DNA of 64,000 bases, from NCBI RefSeq assembly GCF_905171765.1, contig NC_053397.1, positions 3,800,946 to 3,864,945 of the forward strand, in the 5' to 3' direction. The notes below the pieces were generated by a model. The model was not told the origin of the DNA, did not search any database, and saw only the letters and a list, made by a program, of their open reading frames with translations. The position numbers and the translations under genes are program-made. The DNA is from Bufo bufo (taxonomy: Eukaryota > Chordata > Amphibia > Anura > Bufonidae). Below, piece after piece: positions 1 to 11,262 of this stretch (position 1 is its first letter; every line of letters begins with the position of its first letter).

Positions 1-2
1 TG

Positions 3-270
3 TGTTTTTGTTGCGACAATTTAGGGGTGGTGCAGGCGGTGAATAGTCAGTCGGCTAACTCGCCCCCAGTGGTGCGGCTGCTTCGGCACTTGGTTCTTGA
101 GGTCGAATGCTTGTTTTGTGGCGGTGCATGTACCTGGTGTTGATAATTCCATTACTGATGCTCTTTCTCGTTTCCAGTGGTATCGTTTTCGCAGATTGGT
201 ACCGGGCGCGGACGCGACGGGTCTGCCGTGTCCTCAGTGGCTCTGGAGCGTGGCCTTGGGGTCTCCTTAG
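3..270 (+). pseudogene. Ngaro RNase H, C-terminal fragment
   Basis: Frame 3 from base 3 reads FCCDNLGVVQAVNSQSANSP, the CDN...AVN stretch of DIRS/Ngaro RNase H. The text then moves to frame 1 at about 124 and reads HVPGVDNSITDALSRFQW, the conserved end of this domain just ahead of the recombinase. RNase H removes the RNA strand during reverse transcription. The change of frame around 115-124 is an indel, so the fragment is broken as well as truncated by the window start. Frame 1 closes at about 270, overlapping the recombinase frame. Confidence 0.75.
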
Positions 271-1144
271 ATCTGATTCAGCGGTCCGTGAGTAGCAGTA
301 CGTGGTCGGCTTATTCTTCTGTGTGGTCTCAGTGGGAACGTTTAGTGGAGCAGGTGGGGGGTTGTGAGGTAGTTGAGGATTTTCATTCGTTACTGGTTTA
401 TTTTGTGGGAATGTCTTTTAGTGCGGGTGTGTCTTTTTCTGTGGCGTCAAAAAGGGTAGCGGCAGTTGCTTTCTGGTTGCGGCTGCGTGGTTTGGCGGAT
501 GTGTCAAGAAGTTTTTGGGTGCGACAGGCTTTGAAGGGGTATCGTCGCAGTGTGGTGAAGAAGGACACTCGGCGTCCAGTTTCTTTTCAGGTTTTGCAGA
601 AGTTGTGGGATCAGGTGGGAAGTGTGTGTAAGTCATGGTATGAGGTCTGTTTGTTTCAAGCAGCATTTTCTTTGGCTTTCTTTGGTGCTTTTCGGTTTTC
701 TGAGCTTGCGGCTAGCAGTCGAGTGCGGGGTGGTGGTTTGTTGCGTGATGATGTATGTTTTTGCGAAGACGGATTGCGATGTGTATTGCGTAGGTCAAAA
801 ACTGACCAGGTGGGTAGAGGGGCATGCATTTTGTTGCGGCCTTTGCTGGGGTCGGTGTTGTGCCCAGTTCGGTGTTTAGAGGAATTTTTGACGCTTCGGC
901 CGTGTGTGGGGGCTTCGTTGTTGGTACATCAGGATGGTTCGGCTTTGTCTCGCTTCCAGTTTGTTGCGGTCTTTAGAAGATGTCTAACAGCAGCGGGTTA
1001 TCCAGCGAGTTTGCGTCTCATTCCTTCCGTATAGGCGCGGCATCTGAGGCTGCCAGATGGGGTTTAGGTGAGGATGCCATTATGCGGATTGGCCGGTGGG
1101 AGTCGGCGTGCTTTAGTTCGTATTTTCGTCCTCATATGTTGTAA
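177..1144 (+). pseudogene. Ngaro tyrosine recombinase with one frameshift
   Basis: The main frame (177-1034) encodes the N-terminal SAM-like part and the start of the catalytic domain of a tyrosine recombinase, which integrates the circular DNA intermediate of Ngaro elements. The first catalytic arginine is in FGAFRFSELA, and a likely lysine is in RRSKTDQ. The last catalytic block is in another frame (codons in phase with 1013): HSFR (the H-x-x-R motif), GRWES, then the tyrosine in SSYFRPHM, ending at TAA 1142-1144. An indel close to 1000-1015 therefore separates the catalytic residues. All expected active-site residues are present as DNA. The start at 177 is only the first ATG; the true protein probably continues from upstream sequence. 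Confidence 0.82.
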
Positions 1145-1826
1145 AGGCTGTTTCATGATGGGTGGTGCTCTTTTTTTGTTATTTGTTTTAATTGAATGTA
1201 GAGGCCAAAGTTTATTTTGTTTGTTTGCAGGGTCACCTTCATGTCTGGCGGGGATTTTCGGTCACTCTTATGTTTACTGGGGAGCTTTGCGAGCCGATGT
1301 GCGAAGGAATGGACGGCAATTAGGTTTCCAGCCGGATGAGTTGCAGGTCCGGTGGATAGGTTTGCGGGGCCTTTTGTGGGGGCGAATGCTACCTGAATTC
1401 CATGCGTATGCTTCCTTGGATAGGCACCCTGACATTGTGGTCTTGCATGTGGGCGGTAACGATTTAGGAGTACGCCGTTCGAGGGATGTGATTTGTGACA
1501 TTAAATTGGATCTTTTACGATTGTTGAGTGAGTTTCCGGATCTGCTGGTCGTTTGGTCAGACGTGGTGGCGCGGAGGTCGTGGCATTTTGCAAGGTCGGT
1601 AGACCGCATTAATAGGGCTCGAGCGAAGCTGAACAAAGAGGTAGGGCGTTTTGTACGTCGTCAAGGTGGTTTTGTTGTGCGCCATAGGGAGTTGGAGGCG
1701 GCATCGCCTCAATTCCTCAGGCCTGATGGGGTCCATCTCAACGAGGTCGGTATGGATTTGTGGGCCTTAGGGCTTCAAGAGGGTTTGGAGACAGCTTTTA
1801 GGGTGTGGCAGGACGTCCATAGGTGA
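1068..1826 (+). CDS. SGNH-type hydrolase of the Ngaro element
   Basis: This open frame has a clear SGNH/GDSL-like hydrolase domain from about base 1230. Block I reads FGHSYVYWG (GHS in place of GDS, serine nucleophile), block III reads HVGGNDLG, and block V reads RPDGVHLNEVG with the D-x-x-H pair. Some Ngaro elements are known to carry such a domain downstream of the recombinase; its substrate in the element's life cycle is not known. The first 54 codons overlap the recombinase end and look non-coding, so the ATG at 1068 is unlikely to be the real start. A pyrimidine-rich tract ending in TTTGCAG at 1224-1230 sits just ahead of the domain and could be a splice acceptor. The domain itself is uninterrupted to TGA. 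Confidence 0.78.
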   Translation: MRMPLCGLAGGSRRALVRIFVLICCKGCFMMGGALFLLFVLIECRGQSLFCLFAGSPSCLAGIFGHSYVYWGALRADVRRNGRQLGFQPDELQVRWIGLRGLLWGRMLPEFHAYASLDRHPDIVVLHVGGNDLGVRRSRDVICDIKLDLLRLLSEFPDLLVVWSDVVARRSWHFARSVDRINRARAKLNKEVGRFVRRQGGFVVRHRELEAASPQFLRPDGVHLNEVGMDLWALGLQEGLETAFRVWQDVHR

Positions 1827-2290
1827 GGTGTCTCCTATGTTCGTCGGTGGCAGGTTAACGGGGGGTCCTGGAAGGCAATACAATGTTTAATAGGTGCATG
1901 ACACGTTGGAGCGTGCATCTTATGAGGTTCGGTAAGCTGAAAGCTGGGGGCTCCTGTTTGGGCTAAAAAGGCCTACAGGGGTAGATGGATATATTGATTT
2001 TGGAGGATTTGGTGCCCTTGGGTCGGTGAGTGCGGCCAAGGGTAAGGAAAAGATGTGGGGAGTGAAGAACGCAGCTTGCTTGGGTTGCCTTCTAGGATCC
2101 TTCCGCAATGTGAATGTTATTGCATTGTATTATATGTTTATATTAATGTCTCCATTAAAAGATGTTGGATAATGTTTTGGATTAATAAACTGGCTGCTAT
2201 GGCTTTTTCAGCAAGAAGTTGGACTCAGAGTGTTATTTTGGGGGGAGGTGAGTAGATGTTGGTGTGGTAGGGGTCTGAAAGGATCTTACA
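1827..2290 (+). other. Ngaro 3' non-coding tail with a poly(A) signal
   Basis: Non-coding sequence follows the hydrolase stop. It includes AATAAA at 2184-2189 in the context ATTAATAAACTGG, a plausible polyadenylation signal for the element. Ngaro ends carry split direct repeats here, but the partner repeats would lie upstream of the window and cannot be compared. Confidence 0.45.
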
Positions 2291-3242
2291 TCCTTAAGTC
2301 ATTATTTTTTTTAAATAAAACAAAATAAAAATTATGCAGTTTGGTATCGCCCTAATCGTATTGAGCTGCAGAATAAGGATGTCAAGTAATTTTTTGCGCA
2401 CAGTGGAATTATGTTATTTTATTTCAATTTTACCCCTCAAGAATTATTTTCTGATTTTCCAATACAAGACATGGTAAATTAAATGGTGCCATTAAAAAAT
2501 TAATTTTGTCCTACAAAAAATAAGCCCTCATATGGCTACGTTAAGAGAAAAATGAAAAAAGTTATAGCTATTCGAACATGGGGAGGAAAAATCAAAAATG
2601 CAAAATCGAAAATAGGCCCGGTCTTTAAAAGATTAAAGAATTTTTGAGATTTTTTTTTGTGCTTTCTTTGGCTACCTGCCATTCAATTTGTATTTTTGCA
2701 GAATTTATTTATTTTTACAGATTTTATTAAGCCCTTTGTAAATTTGAAAGGCCACAGCTAAGCCCTCAGATTTGTGTTCTTTGCCCTTTATAGAGTAAGC
2801 TTTAAGCCATGGGGGGGGTTTAACCAGCCCTTTATATCGGTTACCTGTAGGGATACATTTTACTGTGTAATTACCTGTAGATGTAAAGTTCTCCCATTTA
2901 TCAGCTGCTCCCAGTCTATGCCCTGAAAAGCTGCCCTCAACATGGAGAAACTAGATTTTTTAAATGAGGAGGTTTAGGTGACAGGAGGAGCTGCTGATGA
3001 TCAACTGAGAAAGAATTGGGTGGGTTTGGATTCTTCTGTGAGCCCATACAATGCAGCTACAACTATAGCACATAGGACCTTTTAGTATTGAAGGACCTGT
3101 GGTCACATGATTATCTTGTTTAGTTCGTTTAGTGTTATGTCTAGTTAGTTTTGGGGTCTGAATTTATTTTGGGGTACATGTTTATTCAGGGGTGTGTGCG
3201 GTGTGTATTTATTTTGGGGGCTGAGGTCTATGATTTTGGGGT
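2291..3242. other. Non-coding, old dispersed-repeat remnants
   Basis: No supportable gene. About 2460-2650 resembles a dispersed repeat that I recall as frequent in frog genomes (AAGCCCTCATATGG block, then a GGCCCGGTC block), too decayed to classify. About 3140-3247 is a loose tandem of GGGGTCTG and TTTATTTTGGGG words. The same word style resumes directly after 23053, as expected if the Gypsy element landed inside it. Confidence 0.4.
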
Positions 3243-3247
3243 CTGGG

Positions 3248-3512
3248 TGTCACAAAAAAGTAGGGATAGGTACAGCCCTAAACTCCAACCACTCCGCTAT
3301 CTCTATCTACTTGCATGGTCCGTCCTAACAGACAGGGTACAACTGGGCGGCAGTCCCTAGCTTACGTACGTGCAGGGGCTTTAATGGCGTAAACAACAAG
3401 GGGAGAAAACAAAAGAGAAGGACAGAAAACACAGAAGCAACAAGCTTCCCAGGCTGGGTAAAACCACAACTGAAACCAATAGAAGCCAAGGTCTAGACGA
3501 GGAGGTAACAAG
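3248..3512 (-). repeat. Gypsy 3' LTR, first piece
   Basis: Matches the right-hand LTR from about 22333 to 22579 with scattered differences, for example the shared block CTTACGTACGTGCAGGGGC. It is interrupted after 3512 by the BEL/Pao element; the last five bases, ACAAG, are the BEL target duplication. Confidence 0.85.
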
Positions 3513-4626
3513 TGTAGCTGGCTAGCTAAGACCTGTTCTAGGTTGCTAGTATAGCCTTATATGTGTATACAGCTAGACCTGCCACTGGATTTAATCCATT
3601 CCTATGGTTATGTGTTCGGGACAAAAGCAGAGTTATTTACTGTGACATCATGTTTTGGATGTCATATAACTGTTATATTTTGTGTTCACAGAAGCAGAAA
3701 AAGATAATATGCCTTTAAGAGTCATTTTGTAATGTAGGGTAAGCTCAGTGACACAGTAGAAACAACAGAAAGCATAGTGTTAATCTGTTGTTGCTGGGCA
3801 AAAGTCTAGACCAATCACAGCCAGCTTCTCACACAGCAAGAGTTTTCACTAATCACAGCCAGCCTCACACACAGCCTGTCTGGGAATTCCCCCAGCTCCT
3901 GCTGCTAGAATCATTATTCACCAGAGACATGAGCTGAAGAGACATTCACTCCACTGAGAGCTGAGTTTTATGGGAACAAAAGGCCAAGATAGGTATTTAA
4001 AACAGTTATATAATGTTCCTATTGTTAATAGTGTGATTAGAGCTGTATACTGAACCAGTTATATGTGTGTTTACTTACAGTTCCACCAAATCAGACTACA
4101 ATTGCAAATACATATTGCAAGCATACAAATTGCATACAAACTGCGAAATGCTCATACCAGATCATAAGCAATTGCATACTGCAAACTGCAAACCAAGTTT
4201 ATCAAGCAGAACTATTAGTTAGACCTCAGACATACCTCTCAGAGAGATCATAAAGTGCTAAAATAACTTAAAAGGAGAGTACAGATACTCAAGAGAGAAA
4301 TATATCCACCATTTTATGTTGAATGACAAGATTGAACAGTTGAACCACCATCTTATGCATACCGCCATTTTGTGATATCTTTTCAACACGTGTTATGTAC
4401 ATGGACTATCTGCTGCGGAGGCGGCAGTGTTATATGAAGAAAAGTTTAAGTTAATAGAGAAGTTATTTCAAGCATTTGGTGTGCTCTTTAAACCTACTGT
4501 TTCCATAGAACGGCGCTAGAGGAATTACAGAGTAACAGACAGTCTGGTTAGACTAAAAGTCAGAGATATCAAAATTTTTCTAATGCCACAGCACAAAACG
4601 CACTTCATAGTGCTGCGCCTGCCACA
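3513..4626 (+). repeat. BEL/Pao 5' LTR
   Basis: It starts TGTAGCTGG directly after the ACAAG duplication and ends CCTGCCACA. Its last 550 bp match 13436-13994. TGGAAC starts one base beyond the end (4628), a possible primer-binding site. The 1114-bp length is plausible for a BEL/Pao LTR. Confidence 0.8.
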
Positions 4627-5369
4627 GTGGAACTATTTCCCTCAGAGGGCGAAGCGTTAGTGCTCCTCAACTTGCACAGTAAAGAGCGCATTAGAGCAGC
4701 AGAGCGCCGGCATATACCGCCAAGCAGCAACTGTTCCCTGAGTGAGCAAGCAAAGACATCTCAGTGGAGCTACCATAGAGGCCATAGAACGTGTGTACTA
4801 GTCAAACTGCAGCCGAAGTGGCAGAACGGCAAAGGCAAAATAGTCAGAAAAAGAGCGCCAACCCTCCTGCGATCCCTAGAGAGAGAAAGAGACGCATGGT
4901 GGGAGGCCAAAGTCCAAAGCTAAAGTGCCTGCACCACTATCCACGGAGAGACCACGTACTGCAGCCAGCTAGTTTCCCACCACTAGATCCAAAGCCTGCA
5001 GCAGCGTATCCAGCGTATCGCAAGTCATCACAGATCATCGCAAGTCATCACAAAGCATCTCAAGTCTGCACAGAGCATCGCAACTCAGCGCAGAGCATCG
5101 CAAGTCTGCACAGAGCATCGCAACTCAGCGCAGAGCATCACATCACATCAAGAAAAGACAAGTCTCCTTTAAGACAGACATTTGTTCTAGCAACCTTCAG
5201 ATCACAGTATCCTGCTCTTCAGAATAAGGTCAGAGCTTTACTTTTATTACTTATCATTGCATATAGGCTTTGGCATTAAGAGACATTTTTTGAGTTCAGA
5301 AATAAGAGACTTTAAAGTAAAAATAAAGGACAGTTTGTATTACACGGACTCTATTGCATTTAAAGTAAA
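4627..5369 (+). other. BEL/Pao leader with a short tandem repeat
   Basis: Non-coding leader between LTR and gag. At about 5055-5145 a block of roughly 38 bp built from CAGAGCATCGCAA words is present twice with partial flanking copies. Short open frames here (for example 4627-4923) match no family I know. Confidence 0.55.
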
Positions 5370-7277
5370 ATGTCTGAACCTAGTATTACCATGACACTGT
5401 TAGAGGATACAAAGATAGATAGAGCAGAGGGGGGAGAGCAAGGGAACCTGTCTGAGGTAGAAGAGTCTGATGCAGCATTAGTCTTGCCTCAAACAAATAT
5501 AGCCCAAGCAGATGAACTAAGATGTTCATCACGGGCCAGAAAACCGACCCCAAAGATGCTGGAAAATTTAGAGCAAGAAGCAGCACTGAAAGGAAAAAAA
5601 TTCGCCAGAATGTATGATAAATTGAAATTATACATTAAAGACATTCGTAAAAAGCTAAAGCAAGAAAGTATAAAAGGGAACTTGAGTGATATGGTAGAGA
5701 CGGTAGAAGAATCTGAATCAGAGCTTATGGCAGCATATGTCAACCTGCAGTCATTTACAACACCTTCCCAGGATATTGTAAGGAACATGGACACATGTAC
5801 TGCGGTCACTAAAGATTTGGTAAAGCTCATGAGAGAACTATCATCTGCAGAAAACTATGATGAAGTTAAAGCAAGAAGTAGAATGAACGAGCTTTTTATG
5901 ACAGACTATGCTAGGTCCTTAGGTGGTACCACAATCTCAAGTGTGACTTCCTTCGCTAGCAGATGTGCCACCCGTATATCAGAGTCCTCAAATACTTAAG
6001 CCAAAAGAAAGCAATTAGCTATACAACTTGCTGTCAAGAGAGCAGAAATTGAAATGGAAGCTGCCATCGAGGCGCAGTGCCAACTGATGGCTGAAAAGGA
6101 TGCACAACGCCATCAGATGGAATCTGAAATCGAGGCACAGCGCGAACAGATGAAAAGTCTTGAAAGGCAGAAAGAAGTTAAGATCATAGAAGCCAGACTC
6201 AGAGTACATGAGGAGGATATGAGTCAGAGTAGTCATAGGTTCAAATCTGTACTAAATGAAGAAACAGACTCCTACTTTCCTTGATATGCCCAGGAGAATG
6301 GAAGGAAATCTCCAGCTTGTAGTGAGGAAATAAGTTATTATCCTTCCATCCCTGCTCATAAAAACAAAGAGAGGCCTAGTCCAGTGTTAGGAGAAAGGTG
6401 TGTGAATTTGCCCTCTATCTCTTCCGGAAAAGATGAAGAAAAGGACTCACCTAATTCAGAAGTAAGTGAGAAAATAGAACCAGATGATTCTATTTCTAGA
6501 TGCCATGGCAATGCTCAGGAGAGTGTTACAACCATTATCCCAGCAAGACAACAGAGAACAGTCCTAGCTAGACTTCCCGTTCCGGAACCTACTGTATTTT
6601 CAGGAGATGTACTGAAGTTCATAGGGTGCAAGGCAAGTTTTGAGATGATCATTGAGCATCATTGCTTCAGTCCAGTTGACAAGTTATTCTACCTTCAGAT
6701 ATATGTTGGTGGAGAAGCCAAGGAAGTTCTTGAGGGTAACTTCTGTAGAAAAGACGAAGAAGCCTACAGACAAGCTTAGGAAAAATTGAGTGCAAGATAT
6801 GGTTATCCTTTCTTAGTACAAAGAGCCTTTGGAGAGAAACTGAATAATTGGCCTAAAATAGGTCCTAAAGAACACGTCAGACTCCAAAAGTATGGTGACT
6901 TCCTGCAAGCATGCTGCAATGCCATCCCACATGTTCAAGGACTAGAAGTACTGAACGACTATCTAGAAAACCACAGGATGCTAACTAAGCTATCTGAAGA
7001 AGTGGCTTCTAGATGGAATCGCTATGTGACTAAACAGTTAGATCTAGGTAAGAACTTCCCAAGTTTTAAAGAGTTCTCTGAGTTCGTCAATAAGCAAGCA
7101 CGGATAGCATGTAATCCAGTAACATCATCTCACGTCTTGAAATCTTTAGAAGTAAGGCCTGCAAGAGAGATAAGACGTGCAAGAGCGGCTGGCATTTCAA
7201 CCAACACAGCAGCTGAAGGTCCAGATGCCTACGAGAGCAAGTTCGAAATCACTACTGGGATCAGTGGTGTCACGGTG
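5370..7277 (+). pseudogene. BEL/Pao gag, one frame with three stop codons
   Basis: A single reading frame runs from ATG 5370 to the insertion at 7277 with no frameshift, broken only by TAA 5997-5999, TGA 6282-6284 and TAG 6777-6779. The first third is charged. A coiled-coil rich in E, K, Q and R follows (about 6000-6240). Then comes a DUF1759-like gag core: LPVPEPTVFSGDVLKF, FYLQIYVGGEAKEVLEG, and after the TAG the RYGYPF block. Gag forms the particle in which reverse transcription takes place. The TAG sits where a tryptophan codon is usual for the family, consistent with a single point change. The frame resumes at 12357 after the insertion. Confidence 0.8.
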
Positions 7278-8124
7278 GGGAGTAGGGAACCCCCCCCCCC
7301 CCGAACAATGTCACCATATACTAGACCATAGGCAGGGAAAAGGGAGCTGGTCACCTCCTAAAGCTTCCCTCAAGCAGCCCTAGTCTCCTGGCTGTATGAG
7401 CCGCCTTCAATGGTAAGGGGGCTCATACCCATGGACCTAGAAGTCTAGGAATCCCTGCATCACCCTCAACATAGTGACAGGGCAGAGACCTCCTGTTCAT
7501 CCAACACCACGGATGAAAGGCATCTCCAGAGGCCCAGTAGCTGACAGGTAGAAAGACAATGCAGCAACTGCACGGCAAGTAAGTACACAGTGTAACAACA
7601 GCACGCTAGAAACAACCAACACTTACCTGCCGCAGCAGAGATGGAGAAACGACACCAAACTTTTACCCAGACCTGCATGCGAACACCAGATGCACGGAAG
7701 CTCCAGGCAGGACAGCACACTGTCTTGTAGAGTAGTTCCCCCTCCAGGGAACCAGCCCCCTTCTTGCACACATGCAGGGACAAACACCAACAACATCCCA
7801 GACATGCAACAACAAACAAGACGTACAGCAAACCTCCAACTCAAACCCACACCATAAACAACACACCAGGAGGGGAAGGAAGACAAGGAGGAAACACACA
7901 GTATGACATCGCAGATGACATTGCTAAGAACATCGATGTCAAACTTGGATGGCCCTCAGATCTTATCCATGCATAGAGCAAGCATCTCACATGCAAGGCT
8001 AACAAACCAAACTGAGCTCAGTCTCCAAGCAAAAGTATATAAAGAGACCTGAGACCACACCCAACTCACCACTTTGCTCCAGACAGTGTATTAACCCCAC
8101 ACACACCACACAGCAGGGAGACAC

Positions 8125-9069
8125 TGCAACACGCCAGACCTGCAGGGTACAGCGACAGTGAGGTCACGGTATGGGCAATCGAGGGTTACTCACTTTTCTG
8201 AGGAGAACCCTGGGCAGGCATGCAACAGTGAAAGGAGAGGCAGACACTAGTTCCTCTGGGGCACACTCTGTAGAAAGGGACCAGGCCTGATGGTATGTAA
8301 GGTGCCCTGGATGATGTAGGTGTTTTGAGTGCCTTAGGTAAGGTCCCTTTAAGGATCGTGACGCCAGTGCCTGTAACGGTGGCACACCGATTTGTAGGAG
8401 GATTAATAGAGTACAAAGTTGGTAAACCAAACGTTGCTTTACTTGATGAAACAGTCCAACTTTTTACAATCAGTTGCAGTGGTATATAATGCAGTCCTTT
8501 ACAATACAAGATGCACAGCAGGTTTACTTCACAGCAGGTTTCAATCCTGCAAGATACTTGGAGGGCAAACAGTTAATGCTTTGCAGTGCAGTGCTGCTCT
8601 ATCCCCACAGCTATTCTAGCTGGCTGGATCCCAAGGCCCGGATGCCTAAGTGCTGGCTTAAATCCTTGGTATAAGAATCCTTCCTCCAGTATTGGCACTT
8701 GCTTAAGGTTACAATACCTTCTTTTCCTAGCTGTCTTCACTGCTGGCTTTGCAAGGTGGCTGCAGGTTTCTCCCAGGAGGTGCTGTCCTACTACTGGGGT
8801 GTCTCAACTGAGCTATCCTTAGCCTCAGGAGCTTCAGGTTGACTAAGTGACTCCTCATGTCCCCTGGAATACACTAACTCACCCCTGTCTGGGCCTACCT
8901 ATATATACTTAGGGCTCTCTAGCTCCCTCTAACATCTAGGAGGCTAAACTACACCCTAACAGGCCTGACACCCAGATAACACAGGGAAATGCATAATTCA
9001 ACATTACAGTAATGCAAAAGACAATGTTAACCTTGTGTAGCGCCCACCTTTACCTAGTGGGACACTACA
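8125..9069 (-). repeat. Gypsy-2 3' LTR (left)
   Basis: Plus strand starts TGCAACACGCC and ends GGACACTACA. Just inside, 9070-9082 reads on the minus strand as AGAGTGGGGGTA, a purine run in the polypurine-tract position. Confidence 0.88.
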
Positions 9070-9418
9070 TACCCCCACTCTATGACGTGGGTCCTCTCAT
9101 CTGGAAGCGGCAGCCTGAAAGACAAATGAAGAACATGCATACACAGCAATCACCACATTAACAATATAAAAAATGACAAACAGTGTCACTGAAAGGAGTG
9201 GTGAAAAGGGGCGTTGTTCTCTTCTCTCAGGATAATGTAAGGGAACAGGGGTGCTGACCTGGTGCAGCGTATCAGTGATACCAGGATAGTCCATAATAAT
9301 ATTTTAAGTGCAAAATGTCCATAATAGAACAGTAGTCCATAGAAAAATGCACAACATTAAATAACAATTCTTGGAGGCTCAAAGGATAACATGAGTCCGT
9401 ACCCAGGTTTGCAAAGGG

Positions 9419-10903
9419 TTAAACAAGGGTTTCCCGTGAGGGGCTACCTGGGCCCATAATGTAGTCTCCAAACCTCACAGGTGGGTGCCCCCTGGTAGAA
9501 CGGGTGAACCTCCTTATTGGCAGGGGTTCTTCCTGCCTGGACTCAGGAAGGTCAGAGGAGCCCACCGCCTCTGGAGCTTCTTCAGGAGCTCTCTGGGGTA
9601 AGGTGTCCTGAGGCTGAGGGCTAACAGGAACGGGAGCCGGAACCATTAAGTTCAACCAGGGTGTGAGAAACCAGTGGAGCGGCTCTTTGTCATGGATTAA
9701 GTTCTCCACAGCCTGCATAGGGTCCATAGGTGGAGCTGGCAATTCCGTTTCAGAAGACTCAGGCTCCATATCCTCTGCCGCTGGTTCTCCTTCTATACAA
9801 GGCTTGAGACGATTCCTATGAACAATTTGAGAACCTTTTCCTTCTCTGGAGACTTGGTAAATATGTGCTTCAGCATTGGGGATGGCAGAAATAATATAGG
9901 GAATCCTTTCCCATTTACTGTCCAACTTGCTGGTCCGATGGTTGTTTTTCAACCACACCTTGTCTCCAAGAGCCAGGGGTTCCGCATGGGCAGTCTGGTC
10001 ATAGTCTTTTTGTTGCTGTTCCCGAACATTCTCAATGCGTTCCTGGACGATCTCCTTAGCATTGAGGAGACGTCTTTGGTGTTCCACTACCCAATCCGTC
10101 CTTGGCAGTGGGTTAATCACATCCGACACTTGCACACCCAGGGAGTGATCCGCAGGCAACCTCCCTTGTCGGCCAAACATCAAATAGAACGGGGTGTAAC
10201 CGGTGGAACAATGGATGGTGTTGTTGTAAGTGTACATGAGCTGCGGCAACAGAGTAGGCCAATCACCCCTTGTCTCTGGGGGTATTGCTCTCAGCATTCC
10301 AATGAGAGTTTTATTCATTTTTTCACAGAGTCCGTTACCTTGCGGATGATAGGCGGTGGTCCGGACTTTCTGGCAGTTATGCAGCAGGCACATCTCATGA
10401 AACAGCTGTGACTCAAACGCAGACCCTTGGTCCGTGAGGACCCTCTCTGGGCAGCCGTAGGGCAACAGGAAATGCTTCCAGAACGCCTCCGCTGTGGTCT
10501 TAGCTGTCAGGTCTTTCACAGGCACTGCTACGACAAACTTAGTGAAGTGATCAATAATAGTCATGGCATAAGTATACCCTGAGCGACTCTGCTCCAGCTT
10601 CACATGGTCAATAGCAACAAGTTCTAGAGGAGTTTTACTTACGATAGGATGGAGAGGCGCCCTCTGGTCATGACGTTCAGTTCGCCCCACAGCACAGGCA
10701 GTGCATTCTCGGCACCATTTCTCAATATCTTCTCTCATCCCAATCCAATAGAATCTTCTGCGAATGGTGGCCTCAGTCTTCTGCACACCGAAGTGTCCGG
10801 ACTGGTTGTGGTACATTTCTAGCACCAGACTGGCATCCCGACGTGGTAGGAGAATTTGGTAAACTCTATCACAGGACACTGGATCCAGACTCCTTCTGAG
10901 CAA
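9419..10903 (-). CDS. Gypsy-2 integrase, intact 494-codon frame
   Basis: Retroviral-type integrase that would insert retrotransposon DNA into the genome. In order: HHCC zinc-binding region (YHNQSGHFG, then CRECTAC), core with the three acidic residues in VAIDHVKLE, LTDQGSAFES and the glutamate of QGNGLCEKMN, then a C-terminal part with GDKVWL and a VHRNRLKPC block, and a proline-rich tail. No chromodomain is evident. There is no internal stop. The frame is normally the C-terminal part of pol; here the internal deletion places it shortly after the leader, so ATG 10903 may not be a natural start, and the frame is open a little further upstream (FLQRGLLLRR). Confidence 0.85.
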   Translation of the reverse strand: MLRRSLDPVSCDRVYQILLPRRDASLVLEMYHNQSGHFGVQKTEATIRRRFYWIGMREDIEKWCRECTACAVGRTERHDQRAPLHPIVSKTPLELVAIDHVKLEQSRSGYTYAMTIIDHFTKFVVAVPVKDLTAKTTAEAFWKHFLLPYGCPERVLTDQGSAFESQLFHEMCLLHNCQKVRTTAYHPQGNGLCEKMNKTLIGMLRAIPPETRGDWPTLLPQLMYTYNNTIHCSTGYTPFYLMFGRQGRLPADHSLGVQVSDVINPLPRTDWVVEHQRRLLNAKEIVQERIENVREQQQKDYDQTAHAEPLALGDKVWLKNNHRTSKLDSKWERIPYIISAIPNAEAHIYQVSREGKGSQIVHRNRLKPCIEGEPAAEDMEPESSETELPAPPMDPMQAVENLIHDKEPLHWFLTPWLNLMVPAPVPVSPQPQDTLPQRAPEEAPEAVGSSDLPESRQEEPLPIRRFTRSTRGHPPVRFGDYIMGPGSPSRETLV

Positions 10904-10929
10904 CAGGCCTCTCTGAAGGAATAGTTGGT

Positions 10930-11262
10930 GGCGATGTCTCCACCTTGTTCACTTTCGCGCCAAAGTCCTTTTTTTCGCGCCAAACAGGTCCCACAAGGCG
11001 CACTTGTAATCCAAATCAGGTTAAGCGGCCATCTTTGAGCAAAATCGCTGTCTATTCACTGACAGCAAGCGGTGGCTTAAATAAGCAGCAAACAGTCCAG
11101 ACAATCTAATCTTCACACCGCAAATTATTACAGTTCTCTTTTGTCCAGCAATTTTTCAATAAAGCAATTAGGGCTTGGTCACTTTAAGGCAAATAACAGC
11201 ACACAGTTTTTATATCCGCAATGGCGCAGGAATGATCGTATCCTGTTCGTGACGCCAATTTA
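10930..11262 (-). other. Gypsy-2 leader with primer-binding site
   Basis: Non-coding remnant between the 5' LTR and the deletion junction. On the minus strand, a few bases inside the LTR, TGGCGTCACGAACAGG (plus-strand 11242-11258) begins with TGG as expected for a site complementary to a tRNA 3' CCA end. The plus strand has two TTCGCGCCAAA-type words at about 10955-10985. Confidence 0.6.

Larger units (their letters stand above)
1..2290 (+). mobile_element. Ngaro-type tyrosine-recombinase retrotransposon, 3' part, decayed
   Basis: The order RNase H tail, tyrosine recombinase, SGNH hydrolase and then a non-coding tail is the order known for Ngaro (DIRS-order) retrotransposons of vertebrates. 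The element is cut by the window start, so reverse transcriptase and gag are not visible. Reading frame changes at least twice (near 115-124 and near 1000-1015), so this copy could not make its enzymes. I did not resolve the split direct repeats expected at Ngaro ends, so the right limit at about 2290 is approximate. Family assignment is from domain order and motifs. Confidence 0.75.

Noticed and set aside
4791..5279. 162-codon open frame in the BEL leader
   Set aside because: No family features; it lies between LTR and gag and includes a tandem repeat, so it is more likely leader sequence.
9818..10411. 197-codon plus-strand open frame
   Set aside because: Antisense shadow of the Gypsy-2 integrase, which has clear catalytic motifs on the other strand.
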